Positions 26,583-34,066 of a stretch of 43,019 nucleotides of DNA are shown here, in pieces. Source of the stretch: CAZAKZ01 sp964485695 (GTDB lineage: Bacteria > Planctomycetota > JAFGQW01); the NCBI GenBank assembly GCA_964485695.1, contig CAZAKZ010000037.1, positions 1-43,019 of the forward strand, in the 5' to 3' direction. The first letter of the stretch is position 1. Each line of letters begins with the position of its first letter. Position numbers and translations under genes: made by a program. Under the pieces are notes generated by a model. That model ran no database searches, was not told the origin of the DNA, and saw nothing but the letters and a program-made list of their open reading frames with translations.

Positions 26583-27644
26583 CTAGGCCAGGGGCCCGAT
26601 GGTGTTGTTGCCGCGACCAAGCAGGTCCGGGAAGACGGTTCTCAGCGCCTCCACCAGCTTCTCGCCCTTCGAGGTCACGGCGTTGTAGCAGGGGACTCCG
26701 GTTCGTTCCTCCACCTCCCGGATGCCGAGGGCCGAGTTGGCCACGGTTCCGGTCACGGCCTTGAGCGGCAGATCCAGACGCCGGACGAGGATCTCGTGGG
26801 CGGCGTGGGCGTTCAGCAGATCCGTGGCGCTGAACAGCACCGCGTCCACCTGGTCGCGGACCTCGCTGCTGGAAAGTAGCTGGGCGGTCTCCCGCTGCAG
26901 GATGCCGTCGCCCATCTCCAGCACCACCACCTCGACGCCGGCGGCCGCGAGATGCCCCACGGTGGACCGGAATACGTCGAGGAGGTCCTCCTTGCCCAGG
27001 AGGTAGGTCGATGCATGGCCGAAGGCGATGAAATCCAGCGTCCGGAACGCGCCCGCATCTCGCATGCGCAGGAGGTCGCCGCGCCTGGCCGTGCCACTCA
27101 CCTTGGCGGCCCCCACGCGGAGGCCTGCTTCGAAAAAAGCCCGCACGAGGCCGGTCATTGCCGTGGTCTTTCCGGAACTCATCTCCGATCCGAGGACCAG
27201 GAGGGTGGGCAGGTCAACCGCGTGTCTGGACCGCAAGCGGTTCCGGCTCAGATACACCGATTCCCCGGCCTCGTCGTAGACGTAGCCCAGGGCCTCCACC
27301 TCCACGGGCGGCGGTGCCAGGCGGTTCCGGGACTGTACTTGCCCCACGATGCCGGACGGGGCCAGAAGGTGTGCGCGATGGAGCCGGGGAGGTACCACGC
27401 CCTCCAGGATCTCCATGGCGTACCGGGAGCCGAACACGCCCAGGAACAGGTCGCCCTGAAACAGGGCGATTTCACGTCCGGCCCGGTTTTCGAAACACGC
27501 CGGTCGTCCCGGCCCGCACACGCGGCATAGCACCACGTCGCCTGTTTCAGGTGCCTCCTCCGTCTCGCTGTACCCGTAGAGGTCATCCGGATCGAGGCGG
27601 CGGAGGGCGGATCCCATCTTGACGCCGGGCGGAATCAGGTTCAT
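26583..27644 (-). CDS. P-loop NTPase, DUF1611/MobB-like
   Basis: I assign this only to a broad class. Residues about 150-165 hold a Walker A-type loop, LVLGSEMSSGKTTAMTG (S157-G158-K159-T160), with a following helix and AAKVSGTA strand, as in DUF1611 and MobB-type NTPases. Later motifs include EVVVLEMGDGIL and VLFSATDLLNAHAAHEIL. The N-terminal 140 residues form a separate domain of unknown fold with VVLCRVCGPGRPACF (two Cys). The ATG at 27644 follows GGGAGTGAGG. It is the first gene of a three-gene minus-strand operon with two GT-C proteins, so it may act on envelope glycans, but this is inference. Confidence 0.6.
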   Translation of the reverse strand: MNLIPPGVKMGSALRRLDPDDLYGYSETEEAPETGDVVLCRVCGPGRPACFENRAGREIALFQGDLFLGVFGSRYAMEILEGVVPPRLHRAHLLAPSGIVGQVQSRNRLAPPPVEVEALGYVYDEAGESVYLSRNRLRSRHAVDLPTLLVLGSEMSSGKTTAMTGLVRAFFEAGLRVGAAKVSGTARRGDLLRMRDAGAFRTLDFIAFGHASTYLLGKEDLLDVFRSTVGHLAAAGVEVVVLEMGDGILQRETAQLLSSSEVRDQVDAVLFSATDLLNAHAAHEILVRRLDLPLKAVTGTVANSALGIREVEERTGVPCYNAVTSKGEKLVEALRTVFPDLLGRGNNTIGPLA

Positions 27645-27751
27645 GCACCTCACTCCCGGGGGAATTCCTCTGCGCGGGCACCATTGAAAGAGGCCGGAGG
27701 CTGTACCATTCCTTACTGGACGGCTTCCGGTCACAAGAGAGCAATTCAACC

Positions 27752-28681
27752 ATGGAATCCAGTCCAAAAACAGATCGTCAGGCGAATAATTTTCTGGCCC
27801 TGACCCCGCCCTACACCGATGCCGGACCGGCTGGATTCTGGGTGGTTCCGGTGCCGTACGAACGAACCACTTCCTTCCAGCAGGGCACGGCGCGGGGCCC
27901 CGAGGCCATCCTGGCCGCGTCCCACCAGGTGGAGTTCCACGACGAGGAACTGGAGGTCCAGCCCCTTCGTGCCGGGATCCACACCGCGGCTGCATTCACC
28001 TCCGACGCAGATCCCGAGAGTTTCGTCCGGAGCCTGACCGAGGCGTATGCCTCCTGGAGCCGGAAGGGGCGCATCATTGCGCTCCTCGGCGGGGAGCACA
28101 CCGTGGCCGTGGGCGCGGTACGGGCCGTGAAGGACCGGCACCCTGATCTGGGCGTGCTGCACATCGACGCCCACGCCGACCTCCGGGAGACCTACGACGG
28201 ATCGCCCTACAGCCACGCCTGCACGGCCCGACGTCTGGTGGAGACGGCGCCCGTGGTCCAGGTAGGCATCCGGGCCCTCTCCTCCCCCGAAGCCCGCTTC
28301 CTCCGTGAAACCGAGGGAGTGAAGGCCTTCATGGCCCACGACCGGATCCGGGACCTGCCAAAACGCGTAACCGAGGCCCTGCCCGATACGGTCTACATCA
28401 CCCTGGATATCGACGGTCTGGATCCCTCGGAAGCCCCGGGTACCGGTACCCCGGAACCCGGGGGACTCCGCTACAGGGAGGTGCTCGATGTGCTTCGCGA
28501 GGTGGCCCGCCAGAAGACCGTGGTGGGTATGGACCTGACGGAGGTCCGGCCGGTTCCGGGTAGCGCCGTCACCGAGGTCGTGGCGGCGCGGCTCGTCTAC
28601 AAGATGATCGGATACACCGCCACCCGGGGGGGAACCCGCATCCCGGACTGGCGCCTTCCAGAAATCCTGGGGGAGGAGTAG
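27752..28681 (+). CDS. speB: agmatinase (ureohydrolase family)
   Basis: Hydrolyses agmatine to putrescine and urea in the cytoplasm, using two Mn ions. All ureohydrolase ligands are present: GGEHTV (H116), HIDAHADLRE (D139, H141, D143) and TLDIDGLDPSEAPGTGTPEP (D219, D221). The closing stretch GMDLTEVRP and the size of 309 residues fit bacterial SpeB. A related guanidinobutyrase or arginase is the alternative; with no other polyamine gene nearby, the substrate is not certain. The 107-base gap to the divergent NTPase gene has a wobble-paired hairpin (27694-27701 with 27723-27730). Confidence 0.87.
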   Translation: MESSPKTDRQANNFLALTPPYTDAGPAGFWVVPVPYERTTSFQQGTARGPEAILAASHQVEFHDEELEVQPLRAGIHTAAAFTSDADPESFVRSLTEAYASWSRKGRIIALLGGEHTVAVGAVRAVKDRHPDLGVLHIDAHADLRETYDGSPYSHACTARRLVETAPVVQVGIRALSSPEARFLRETEGVKAFMAHDRIRDLPKRVTEALPDTVYITLDIDGLDPSEAPGTGTPEPGGLRYREVLDVLREVARQKTVVGMDLTEVRPVPGSAVTEVVAARLVYKMIGYTATRGGTRIPDWRLPEILGEE

Positions 28682-28707
28682 CCCGGATTATTCATGAAGT
28701 ATCCGGG
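28682..28707. terminator. palindromic hairpin between convergent genes
   Basis: CCCGGAT (28682-28688) pairs with ATCCGGG (28701-28707); the 12-base loop contains the palindrome TTCATGAA. It lies immediately after the speB stop and 6 bases before the stop of the convergent PDZ gene, so it may end both transcripts. No T runs. The symmetry and place also fit a dispersed palindromic repeat, but no second copy is seen in this window. Confidence 0.5.
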
Positions 28708-28713
28708 GTAGGG

Positions 28714-29748
28714 TCAGAGGGAGATGGGGAGCACCCACAGGAGGCGCAGTTCCCGTCCATCGTTCCTCTCGCGCCAGCGGATCAGGCCGAGGACCAGGGA
28801 GAGGTGCAGGTTGCTCGTGCCCTTCCGGCGAGTCGTGGTCCTGAACTGCGCGTCGTAGTCGAAGAGCACCACGCCCAGGGTCAGGCCCGTGTCTCCGGGG
28901 CCGGAGGAATAGCGGAGCAGCAGCGGCACGTCGATGTAGTCCCTGTCCGTCAGGTCCTTCAGCCTCAACGACGCCTCGAATCGGGTATCCTTCTTTTCCA
29001 CCCGGGCCCGGATCTCGTCCCCCGGTTCCAGATCCTTGAGAAGGGACCGAAGATCCGAGGGGGTGTGCACGGGACTCCCCTCTACCGCCACCAGTCGATC
29101 CCCGGCCCGGATGCCCGCGCGGTACGCGGGCCCTCCCGGAACCACGGCCGAGACCACCACGCCGGACACCTCCGCCCCGTAGATCTCCTTCTTCATCTCC
29201 GGAGACAGGGCCACCACTTCGAGGCCGGTCAATCGAGGATCCAGGAAAGGATCCAGGCCGGCCAGGAGTTCCTGGTCCACCACGGCCTCCCGGTTCCGGC
29301 AGGGGCTCACGCTCTTCTCCAGGGTTTGACCGTGGCGCTGGAACCGGACCCGTACGCGACCGCCCACGGGAACTTGGAGGACCGCCTCCTGGAACGCCTC
29401 CACCGTATTCAGGGCGGTATCGCCGAGGTGCACCAGGCGATCCCCGGGCAGGAATGCCGCTGCCTCGGCGGGCCCCCCGTGGACCACATCCACGATCTCG
29501 ACGCCCGCCTCGCCCTCGGGCGCCGCCACGACGAGAGCGCCGAACCGTGCCTCGGCCTCGCGGGCCAGGCGGGCCTTCTGGATGAAGCCGCCTGGCTGGA
29601 TGCTGTAGTGGATGCCGCCCTCGGGTTCCTGGATGCGGCCTAGCTCACGGGAAGAGGTGCCCTCCCGGACGGAGGCACAACCGGCGGCAAGATGGACAAG
29701 AAGGACCAGACAGACCTGGATCACCTCTCCCGCATGGACTCGACACAT
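28714..29748 (-). CDS. lipoprotein with two PDZ domains
   Basis: Lipobox HLAAGC (Cys24) indicates a periplasmic lipoprotein. The first PDZ domain spans about 70-150 (AGVEIVDVVHGGPAEAAAFL, GDRLVHLGDTALNTVEAFQE), the second about 160-270 (GVVVSAVVPGGPAYRAGIRA, GDRLVAVEGSPVHTPSDLRS). There is no protease or other catalytic domain, so it probably binds C-terminal tails of other proteins, as do the PDZ parts of DegP-type proteases. The C-terminal 70 residues (beta-rich, RRKGTSNLHLSLVLGLIRWR) are unassigned. The ribosome-binding site before the ATG is weak. It is on the same strand as the histone gene, 171 bases downstream of it. Confidence 0.8.
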   Translation of the reverse strand: MCRVHAGEVIQVCLVLLVHLAAGCASVREGTSSRELGRIQEPEGGIHYSIQPGGFIQKARLAREAEARFGALVVAAPEGEAGVEIVDVVHGGPAEAAAFLPGDRLVHLGDTALNTVEAFQEAVLQVPVGGRVRVRFQRHGQTLEKSVSPCRNREAVVDQELLAGLDPFLDPRLTGLEVVALSPEMKKEIYGAEVSGVVVSAVVPGGPAYRAGIRAGDRLVAVEGSPVHTPSDLRSLLKDLEPGDEIRARVEKKDTRFEASLRLKDLTDRDYIDVPLLLRYSSGPGDTGLTLGVVLFDYDAQFRTTTRRKGTSNLHLSLVLGLIRWRERNDGRELRLLWVLPISL

Positions 29749-29864
29749 GCAACCCGCTCACTTTCGAGACCCGGAGAGGCCGGACATGACAATAGGCACC
29801 GGGACCCATACCCTGGAAAAGGCACCGGCACCTTTTTCCACGCTTCGAGTACGAAGCAGAAGAG

Positions 29865-29893
29865 GCTCTCCCCGATCGAAATCGGGGTGGAGC
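29865..29893 (-). terminator. hairpin downstream of the histone gene
   Basis: CCCCGAT (29870-29876) pairs with ATCGGGG (29881-29887) around a CGAA tetraloop. After a small internal loop, GCTC (29865-29868) pairs with GAGC (29890-29893). It begins 26 bases after the histone stop codon. On the minus strand the sequence beyond is pyrimidine-rich but has no long T run. Confidence 0.5.
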
Positions 29894-29919
29894 TTGAACT
29901 ACACTGAGCTACAGAGTGG

Positions 29920-30102
29920 CTACAGGTCGTACGGGCGGACCGTCGAGCGTTTGTTCTCCCTCGCCCGGACCACGGCGGCGTCAAGCAAATCGTAGACCTT
30001 TTTCGAGACGGCCTCGACCAGGTCTCCGGAGGACTTCACACCCTTCTCCTTCATGTAGGCCTTGACCTTGCTGCTCACGATGAGGATGTCTTTGTCGCTC
30101 AA
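29920..30102 (-). CDS. bacterial histone-fold protein (minimal singlet, Bd0055/HBb-like)
   Basis: A 60-residue protein that is almost one histone fold without tails: alpha-1 with ILIVSSKVKAYMKEK, the loop GVKSSGDLV, a long alpha-2 with LVEAVSKKVYDLLDAAVVRA, then the ENKRSTVRPYDL end, in which Arg-Ser-Thr and the closing Asp form the conserved RT-D pair of the histone L2 region. The very short alpha-3 and the size match the bacterial histone group described in Bdellovibrio, Leptospira and others, small basic nucleoid proteins that bind and cover DNA. TTG at 30102 is preferred to the upstream frame (to 30150) because GGGAG lies 9 bases before it and the upstream residues are not histone-like. 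A near-consensus promoter lies directly upstream. Confidence 0.83.
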   Translation of the reverse strand: MSDKDILIVSSKVKAYMKEKGVKSSGDLVEAVSKKVYDLLDAAVVRARENKRSTVRPYDL

Positions 30103-30149
30103 GTTTCTATTCTCCCGTAAAAGTGATTTGGATCGGTACAGTAATCTCA

Positions 30150-30178
30150 ATTATTGAACCATGAAATGAACAGGTCAA
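30150..30178 (-). promoter_or_regulatory. strong sigma-70 promoter for the histone gene
   Basis: On the minus strand TTGACC (30178-30173), 17-base spacer, AATAAT (30155-30150), one mismatch in each hexamer. It gives a leader of about 40 bases and places the histone gene under its own promoter, downstream of the sigma gene. High expression would suit a nucleoid protein. Confidence 0.72.
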
Positions 30179-30212
30179 TTCATCGCAAAACCCGTCATCG
30201 TAAACCCGAACC

Positions 30213-31022
30213 TCAGGAAAACACCTCGTTCTTGAGTTCCTTGAATCTCGTCTGAAGCCTGCCCAGGATCCCGGAATGCAGGGCGCTGATCCGGGGAGCG
30301 CTCAGGCCCAGGCGCTTTGAGATCTCTCGCATCGTGATGCCCCTGCCGTAGTAGAGGTTCAGGATGCTACGCTCCCGGGCACTCAGGATCGTGGTCAGGA
30401 AAGTGATCACCTCTCGTCTCTCGAAATCGTCTATGGATCCGCTCCCCCTGGGATCCACCAGACGATCCAGTGCATTGTGGCTCTTCCAGTCCATGCGATG
30501 TTCCCGGGGCGTAACGGTCCGGATCACCCCGAATACTCCGTTTGACCTCCCTGATCCCCTTGATCCTCCCATCGATGTCTGTCCGACCTGCAGGGAATTC
30601 GGAAAATGAGACGCGAAAAGGCCGGACCGTTTTGCGTGGTCCAGCTTCCTGAATTCATCCAGGATGGCGCCGCGAATCCTGTGTCTGGCGAACACCGAGA
30701 ACGTGACTCCTCGGTGGGGATCGTATCGCTCCAGGGAATCGAAGAGGGCCAGGGATCCGATGCCGATCAGGTCATCCAGATCCAGAGAAGGGGTACGCAA
30801 TATCAAGGTGCGCCGGGCGATGGCATAGACGAGCGGGAGGTAATACTCGAGGAGTCGATCTCTGACTTCCCTGGATCGGGTACGCCGGTACCGCAGCAGG
30901 AGCTTTTGTTTTTCCTGAAGAGATTCCCTGTGAGGTTTCCGGAGTTGTTCCCGGAGAGGTTTGGGCAAGACGCCAGCCTTTCCGTGTCGAGACTCCTTTT
31001 CAATCCTGGATCGAGCGATCAT
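30213..31022 (-). CDS. FliA/WhiG-type sigma factor without a recognisable sigma-3 domain
   Basis: Sigma-2 is clear: LPLVYAIARRTLILRTPSLD, LDDLIGIGSLALFDSLERYD and FSVFARHRIRGAILDEFRKL (about 52-132), which are hallmarks of the FliA (sigma-28) group. Sigma-4 is at about 205-262: LSARERSILNLYYGRGITMR and KRLGLSAPRISALHSGIL. In between (134-205), where FliA has the sigma-3 helices with a GRxPT-type motif, there is a low-complexity segment rich in Gly, Ser and Arg. The N-terminal 50 residues are basic. ATG at 31022 follows GAGGATGAC. The histone gene lies downstream on the same strand. No flagellar genes are nearby, so its regulon is unknown. Confidence 0.82.
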   Translation of the reverse strand: MIARSRIEKESRHGKAGVLPKPLREQLRKPHRESLQEKQKLLLRYRRTRSREVRDRLLEYYLPLVYAIARRTLILRTPSLDLDDLIGIGSLALFDSLERYDPHRGVTFSVFARHRIRGAILDEFRKLDHAKRSGLFASHFPNSLQVGQTSMGGSRGSGRSNGVFGVIRTVTPREHRMDWKSHNALDRLVDPRGSGSIDDFERREVITFLTTILSARERSILNLYYGRGITMREISKRLGLSAPRISALHSGILGRLQTRFKELKNEVFS

Positions 31023-31029
31023 GTCATCC

Positions 31030-31143
31030 TCATGAAAAACCGCCCAACTTCATGTCGATGACGCGCGTCGGCCACTGATACAGAACCGATTTCCTCATCA
31101 CCCCTGACGCCGGCACCGCCGGCGATTCGTCCAACTCGTGCAT
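31030..31143 (-). CDS. possible 37-residue leader peptide before the sigma gene
   Basis: An open frame from ATG at 31143 to TGA at 31030, stopping 7 bases before the sigma gene start. Upstream are GGAA and a possible promoter (TTGCAT, 17 bases, AATAAA on the minus strand). The peptide begins MHELDESPAVPASGV and ends RVIDMKLGGFS. Nothing proves translation; it could be a leader that couples to the sigma gene or chance. Confidence 0.25.
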   Translation of the reverse strand: MHELDESPAVPASGVMRKSVLYQWPTRVIDMKLGGFS

Positions 31144-31491
31144 ATTTATTCCACTTACGGTTCAGGAATGCAAAAAAAAAATCGAAGTAAATTTATAACT
31201 TTTTTACCGTCCCGACTTGTTCGGGAAAGGGATTGAACGTCGATCCGAAACCACGTTACCCGGATGGAACGCACGACTCTCGTCTCCATGAACAGGACCG
31301 CGACAGGTTCGAAGGTAGGATCTCCACCGCTCCGCTATCCGATCCGGTGCTGAAAATCCGGCGTGGTATTCAACCGTTCAAGATCGATTGTGAGGCGAGA
31401 AAAACCCCTGGAGAGACCCCGCACCGTGGCCGGGCGAGTTCTTCCTTGTCGTATGTGCTGCAGGAACTTGCGAAAGCCGGGGAAGCCGGGA
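31144..31491. other. 348-base gap, partly AT-rich, no gene supported
   Basis: The stretch at 31141-31215 is strikingly AT-rich (a run of ten A at 31172-31181, then TTTATAAC and TTTTTT), likely the control region of the sigma gene. A short hairpin CCCGA/TCGGG lies at about 31211-31225. A plus-strand open frame at 31233-31574 overlaps the end of the kinase gene and has no support. Nothing else is recognised. Confidence 0.5.
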
Positions 31492-32499
31492 TCATCCTGC
31501 CTCGAGATCCCTCAGCAAAGCCACGGGCGTCTGGTACCGGGCCGCCGGATCCTTGGCCAGGAGGGTCTGGATGATCCGACCGATCTCGACATCGATGCCG
31601 TGATCCAGGTCGCAGGGATCGGGCGCCGGCTCGCGTATGTGTTTGGCCAGGATGGCCGCTGACGTGTCGCCGTCGAAGGGCGGACGCCCGGTCAGAATAA
31701 AAAAGAGGGTGGCACCGAGGGAGTAGAGATCGGATCGGATATCCGCCGGATCCCCGCGTACGATCTCCGGAGGGATGTAGTGCGGCGTGCCCACGATGGT
31801 GCCGTCGGGCCGCGTCTGTCCAATCTCTCCCACCAGGCCGAGGTCGCAGAGCTTGGCCCCGCCCTCGGCAAGGAGGATGTTGTCGGGTTTCACGTCCTTG
31901 TGCACGAGTCCGTGGTCGTAGGCGTGGGCCAGGGCAAGGGCCACCTGGACGCCGATGCGAACGGCCCGGTCCTCGGTGAGTGGTCCGCCGCGCTTCACGA
32001 TCTCCCCCACCGTCGGGCCGTCCACGTACTCCATGACGAAGTAGTGGTACTCGCCGGCCTCACCCGCGTCGTACCCGGCCACGATGTTGGGGTGGGAAAG
32101 GCGCGCCGCGGTCCGGGCCTCGCGCAGGAAGCGCTCCACGAAGCTGGGATTGCGGCTCAGCTCGGGGAACAGGATCTTGATGGCCACGACCCTGTCCAGG
32201 CTCCGCTGGTGCGCCTTGTAGACGACGCCCATGGAGCCCCGGCCCAGCCGCTTCATGAGCTTGTACCCGGGGATCACCTCCCCGGCCTCGCGGGAGAGCT
32301 CGCCCTGGAGCTTCTTCACCTGCTCCTGCTCGAGATACCCTTTCTCGTCGAGGATCTCCTCCAGGGAGCGGCGTCGCAGCCCCATCTCCACCAGCTTCTC
32401 GCGGATCTCCCGACATTCCTGCACCTGGGCCTCGGTGATGATTCCCTTCTCAACGGCCCGATGAACGATGGCATCGGGTTTGAGTCCTTCGTCGCTCAC
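31492..32499 (-). CDS. Ser/Thr protein kinase with GspE-N-like N-terminal domain
   Basis: Residues 8-70 form a helical domain (EKGIITEAQVQECREI, LDEKGYLEQEQVKKLQGEL) like the N-terminal domain of type II secretion ATPases, a combination frequent in planctomycete kinases. The kinase domain (79-335) has GRGSMG, the ATP lysine VAIKIL (K108), the catalytic loop HKDVKPDN (H200, D202), DLG instead of DFG (219-221) and GTPHYIPPE. HKD rather than HRD makes it a non-RD kinase. There is no PASTA or membrane region. The start is GTG at 32499 after AGAGG. It is the last gene of the large minus-strand cluster. Substrates are unknown; the FHA protein at 8559-10235 is a candidate reader. Confidence 0.88.
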   Translation of the reverse strand: MSDEGLKPDAIVHRAVEKGIITEAQVQECREIREKLVEMGLRRRSLEEILDEKGYLEQEQVKKLQGELSREAGEVIPGYKLMKRLGRGSMGVVYKAHQRSLDRVVAIKILFPELSRNPSFVERFLREARTAARLSHPNIVAGYDAGEAGEYHYFVMEYVDGPTVGEIVKRGGPLTEDRAVRIGVQVALALAHAYDHGLVHKDVKPDNILLAEGGAKLCDLGLVGEIGQTRPDGTIVGTPHYIPPEIVRGDPADIRSDLYSLGATLFFILTGRPPFDGDTSAAILAKHIREPAPDPCDLDHGIDVEIGRIIQTLLAKDPAARYQTPVALLRDLEAG

Positions 32500-32556
32500 G
32501 AACGTGCCTCTTTCGCAACCGTATCTGTCAATGACGATTCAATGACGATTCATTAC

Positions 32557-33063
32557 CTATGTAGTACCGTCCGGCAGTCCCCTGTCAGCAGCCCTTCGCA
32601 ATGAAAACAGGTCCCGCGGATATCCAGCGGCTTCGAGATGCCGGGCTTCCGCCTCGCGCATCCGCTCCCGGTCCGCCTCGTTCCGGTCATCATACCCGAG
32701 GATGTGCAAAACACCGTGGATCAAATAGAACGCCAGTTCTGATTCCATGGGAATTCCGCGCAGCCCCGCCTCCCGGCGAGCCGTATCCACGCTCACCACT
32801 ACCTCGGCCGCCGGGCCCTCTCCCTCGGGATCCCACCGGTCTTCGCCCTCCTCTTCCAGGGCAAAGGCAAGGACGTCCGTGGGCGCATCCTTCCGGAGAT
32901 ATCGGTCGTTCAAGCGACGGATTTCCGCGTCGTCGACGAGGGCCACGTGGACTGCGATGTCGGCGTTCTCTCTCCGGAGAACGTCCTCCACGAGGCGGGC
33001 CGCCCCGGCCGTGTCCAGGTCGCCGGAGTCGGTGAAGTCGGACACCTGGATTCTGGCCGTCAT
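32557..33063 (-). CDS. ybeY: endoribonuclease YbeY, rRNA maturation factor
   Basis: A zinc-dependent endoribonuclease that acts in 16S rRNA 3'-end maturation and 70S quality control. The family signature is HGVLHILGYDD (residues 116-126). Here His116 and His120 are present, but the third ligand, normally His, is Asp126, which would still be able to coordinate metal. The N-terminal NDRYLRKDAPTDVLAF block is typical. The start overlaps the phoH stop by four bases (ATGA), as is widespread in bacteria. The length of 168 is normal. Confidence 0.92.
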   Translation of the reverse strand: MTARIQVSDFTDSGDLDTAGAARLVEDVLRRENADIAVHVALVDDAEIRRLNDRYLRKDAPTDVLAFALEEEGEDRWDPEGEGPAAEVVVSVDTARREAGLRGIPMESELAFYLIHGVLHILGYDDRNEADRERMREAEARHLEAAGYPRDLFSLRRAADRGLPDGTT

Positions 33064-34037
33064 GTCCCGGTCCCTCCGTCCCCGTCCAGGCCACGGCCAT
33101 TCTCCGCCGACGAGGACCTCGGGGAGGACCTCGGGGCGTACGCCTCCACGATCTTCATCACGAGGGGGTGGCGCACGATGTCTTCCTGCGTCAGGCGGGC
33201 CACGGCAATGCCCTGGGTTCCCTTGAGGCGTTCAAGGGCGTCCACCAGGCCGGAAGTCTTCGACGCTGGAAGATCGACCTGCGTTACGTCCCCGGTGACC
33301 ACGATGCGGGAATCCTCACCCATGCGCGTGAGGAACATCATCATCTGCTTCGGGGTGGAGTTCTGCGCCTCGTCCAGGATGATGAAGGACCCTGCCAGGG
33401 TCCGGCCGCGCATGTACGCCAGCGGCACGATCTCGATGATGTCCCGCTCGGTGTAGCGCTGGGTCTGGTCGAATCCCAGGCAGTCGTGGAGGGCGTCGTA
33501 CAGGGGGCGCAGGTAGGGATTCACCTTGGCCTGAAAATCGCCGGGCAGAAAGCCGAGCTTCTCCCCGGCTTCCACGGCGGGCCGGACCAGGACGATGCGC
33601 CGGACGAGCCCTTCCCGGAGCATCTGGGCGGCCTTGGCCACGGCCAGGAAGGTCTTGCCGGTTCCGGCGGGCCCCACCACCAGGACGATGGGATTGGACT
33701 CCATCAGCTCCCAGTATTCGGTCTGACCCGGGGAACGCGGTTCGGTGCGCGGTCTCCAGGCCGCCTTGCTCCCCCCGACCGGGGGACGTTCTCCGCGGAT
33801 CAGACGTTCCACCGTGGCGCCGTCCAGGTCCAGACCCCTGCGCAGGCGGTGGAGCATCTCCCCGGCGGTCGCGGTGGCCAGGACCACGGCCTCGGTGTCG
33901 CCCATGACCTTCAGCTTCTGGCGCCGGCAGATCATCTTGACCCCGAAGTGGTCTCGGAGCGCCCTCAGGTGGGCATCGCGGGGCCCCAGGAACGCCCGTT
34001 CCTCTTCCGGGTCCCTCAAGTCGATGATCTTGTCCAT
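33060..34037 (-). CDS. phoH: PhoH-family ATPase (PhoH-like)
   Basis: A cytoplasmic P-loop ATPase related to superfamily I helicases, often with ybeY and linked to RNA metabolism. It has Walker A GPAGTGKT at about 122-129, RIVLVRPAVEAGEKLGFLPG, Walker B FIILDEAQN (219-227) and GDVTQVDLP. An N-terminal KH-like region (about 20-70) precedes the ATPase domain, as is common. It overlaps ybeY by four bases and is 29 bases after cdsA. The last 20 residues are acidic and Gly-rich. Confidence 0.92.
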   Translation of the reverse strand: MDKIIDLRDPEEERAFLGPRDAHLRALRDHFGVKMICRRQKLKVMGDTEAVVLATATAGEMLHRLRRGLDLDGATVERLIRGERPPVGGSKAAWRPRTEPRSPGQTEYWELMESNPIVLVVGPAGTGKTFLAVAKAAQMLREGLVRRIVLVRPAVEAGEKLGFLPGDFQAKVNPYLRPLYDALHDCLGFDQTQRYTERDIIEIVPLAYMRGRTLAGSFIILDEAQNSTPKQMMMFLTRMGEDSRIVVTGDVTQVDLPASKTSGLVDALERLKGTQGIAVARLTQEDIVRHPLVMKIVEAYAPRSSPRSSSAENGRGLDGDGGTGT

Positions 34038-34066
34038 GATGCAATCACAATCGTATCACACGTTTC

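Noticed and set aside
22925..26764. Long plus-strand open frames opposite the two GT-C genes
   Set aside because: The minus-strand frames have membrane segments and family motifs; the plus-strand products are Gln/His/Glu-rich without domains.
29814..29840. Imperfect palindrome TGGAAAAGG ... CCTTTTTCCA as a second terminator
   Set aside because: It has a bulge and lies 80 bases beyond the histone stop, past a better hairpin, with no T run in the minus direction.
31233..31574. Plus-strand open frame in the gap beside the kinase
   Set aside because: It overlaps the end of the kinase gene, lacks a ribosome-binding site and has low-complexity content.
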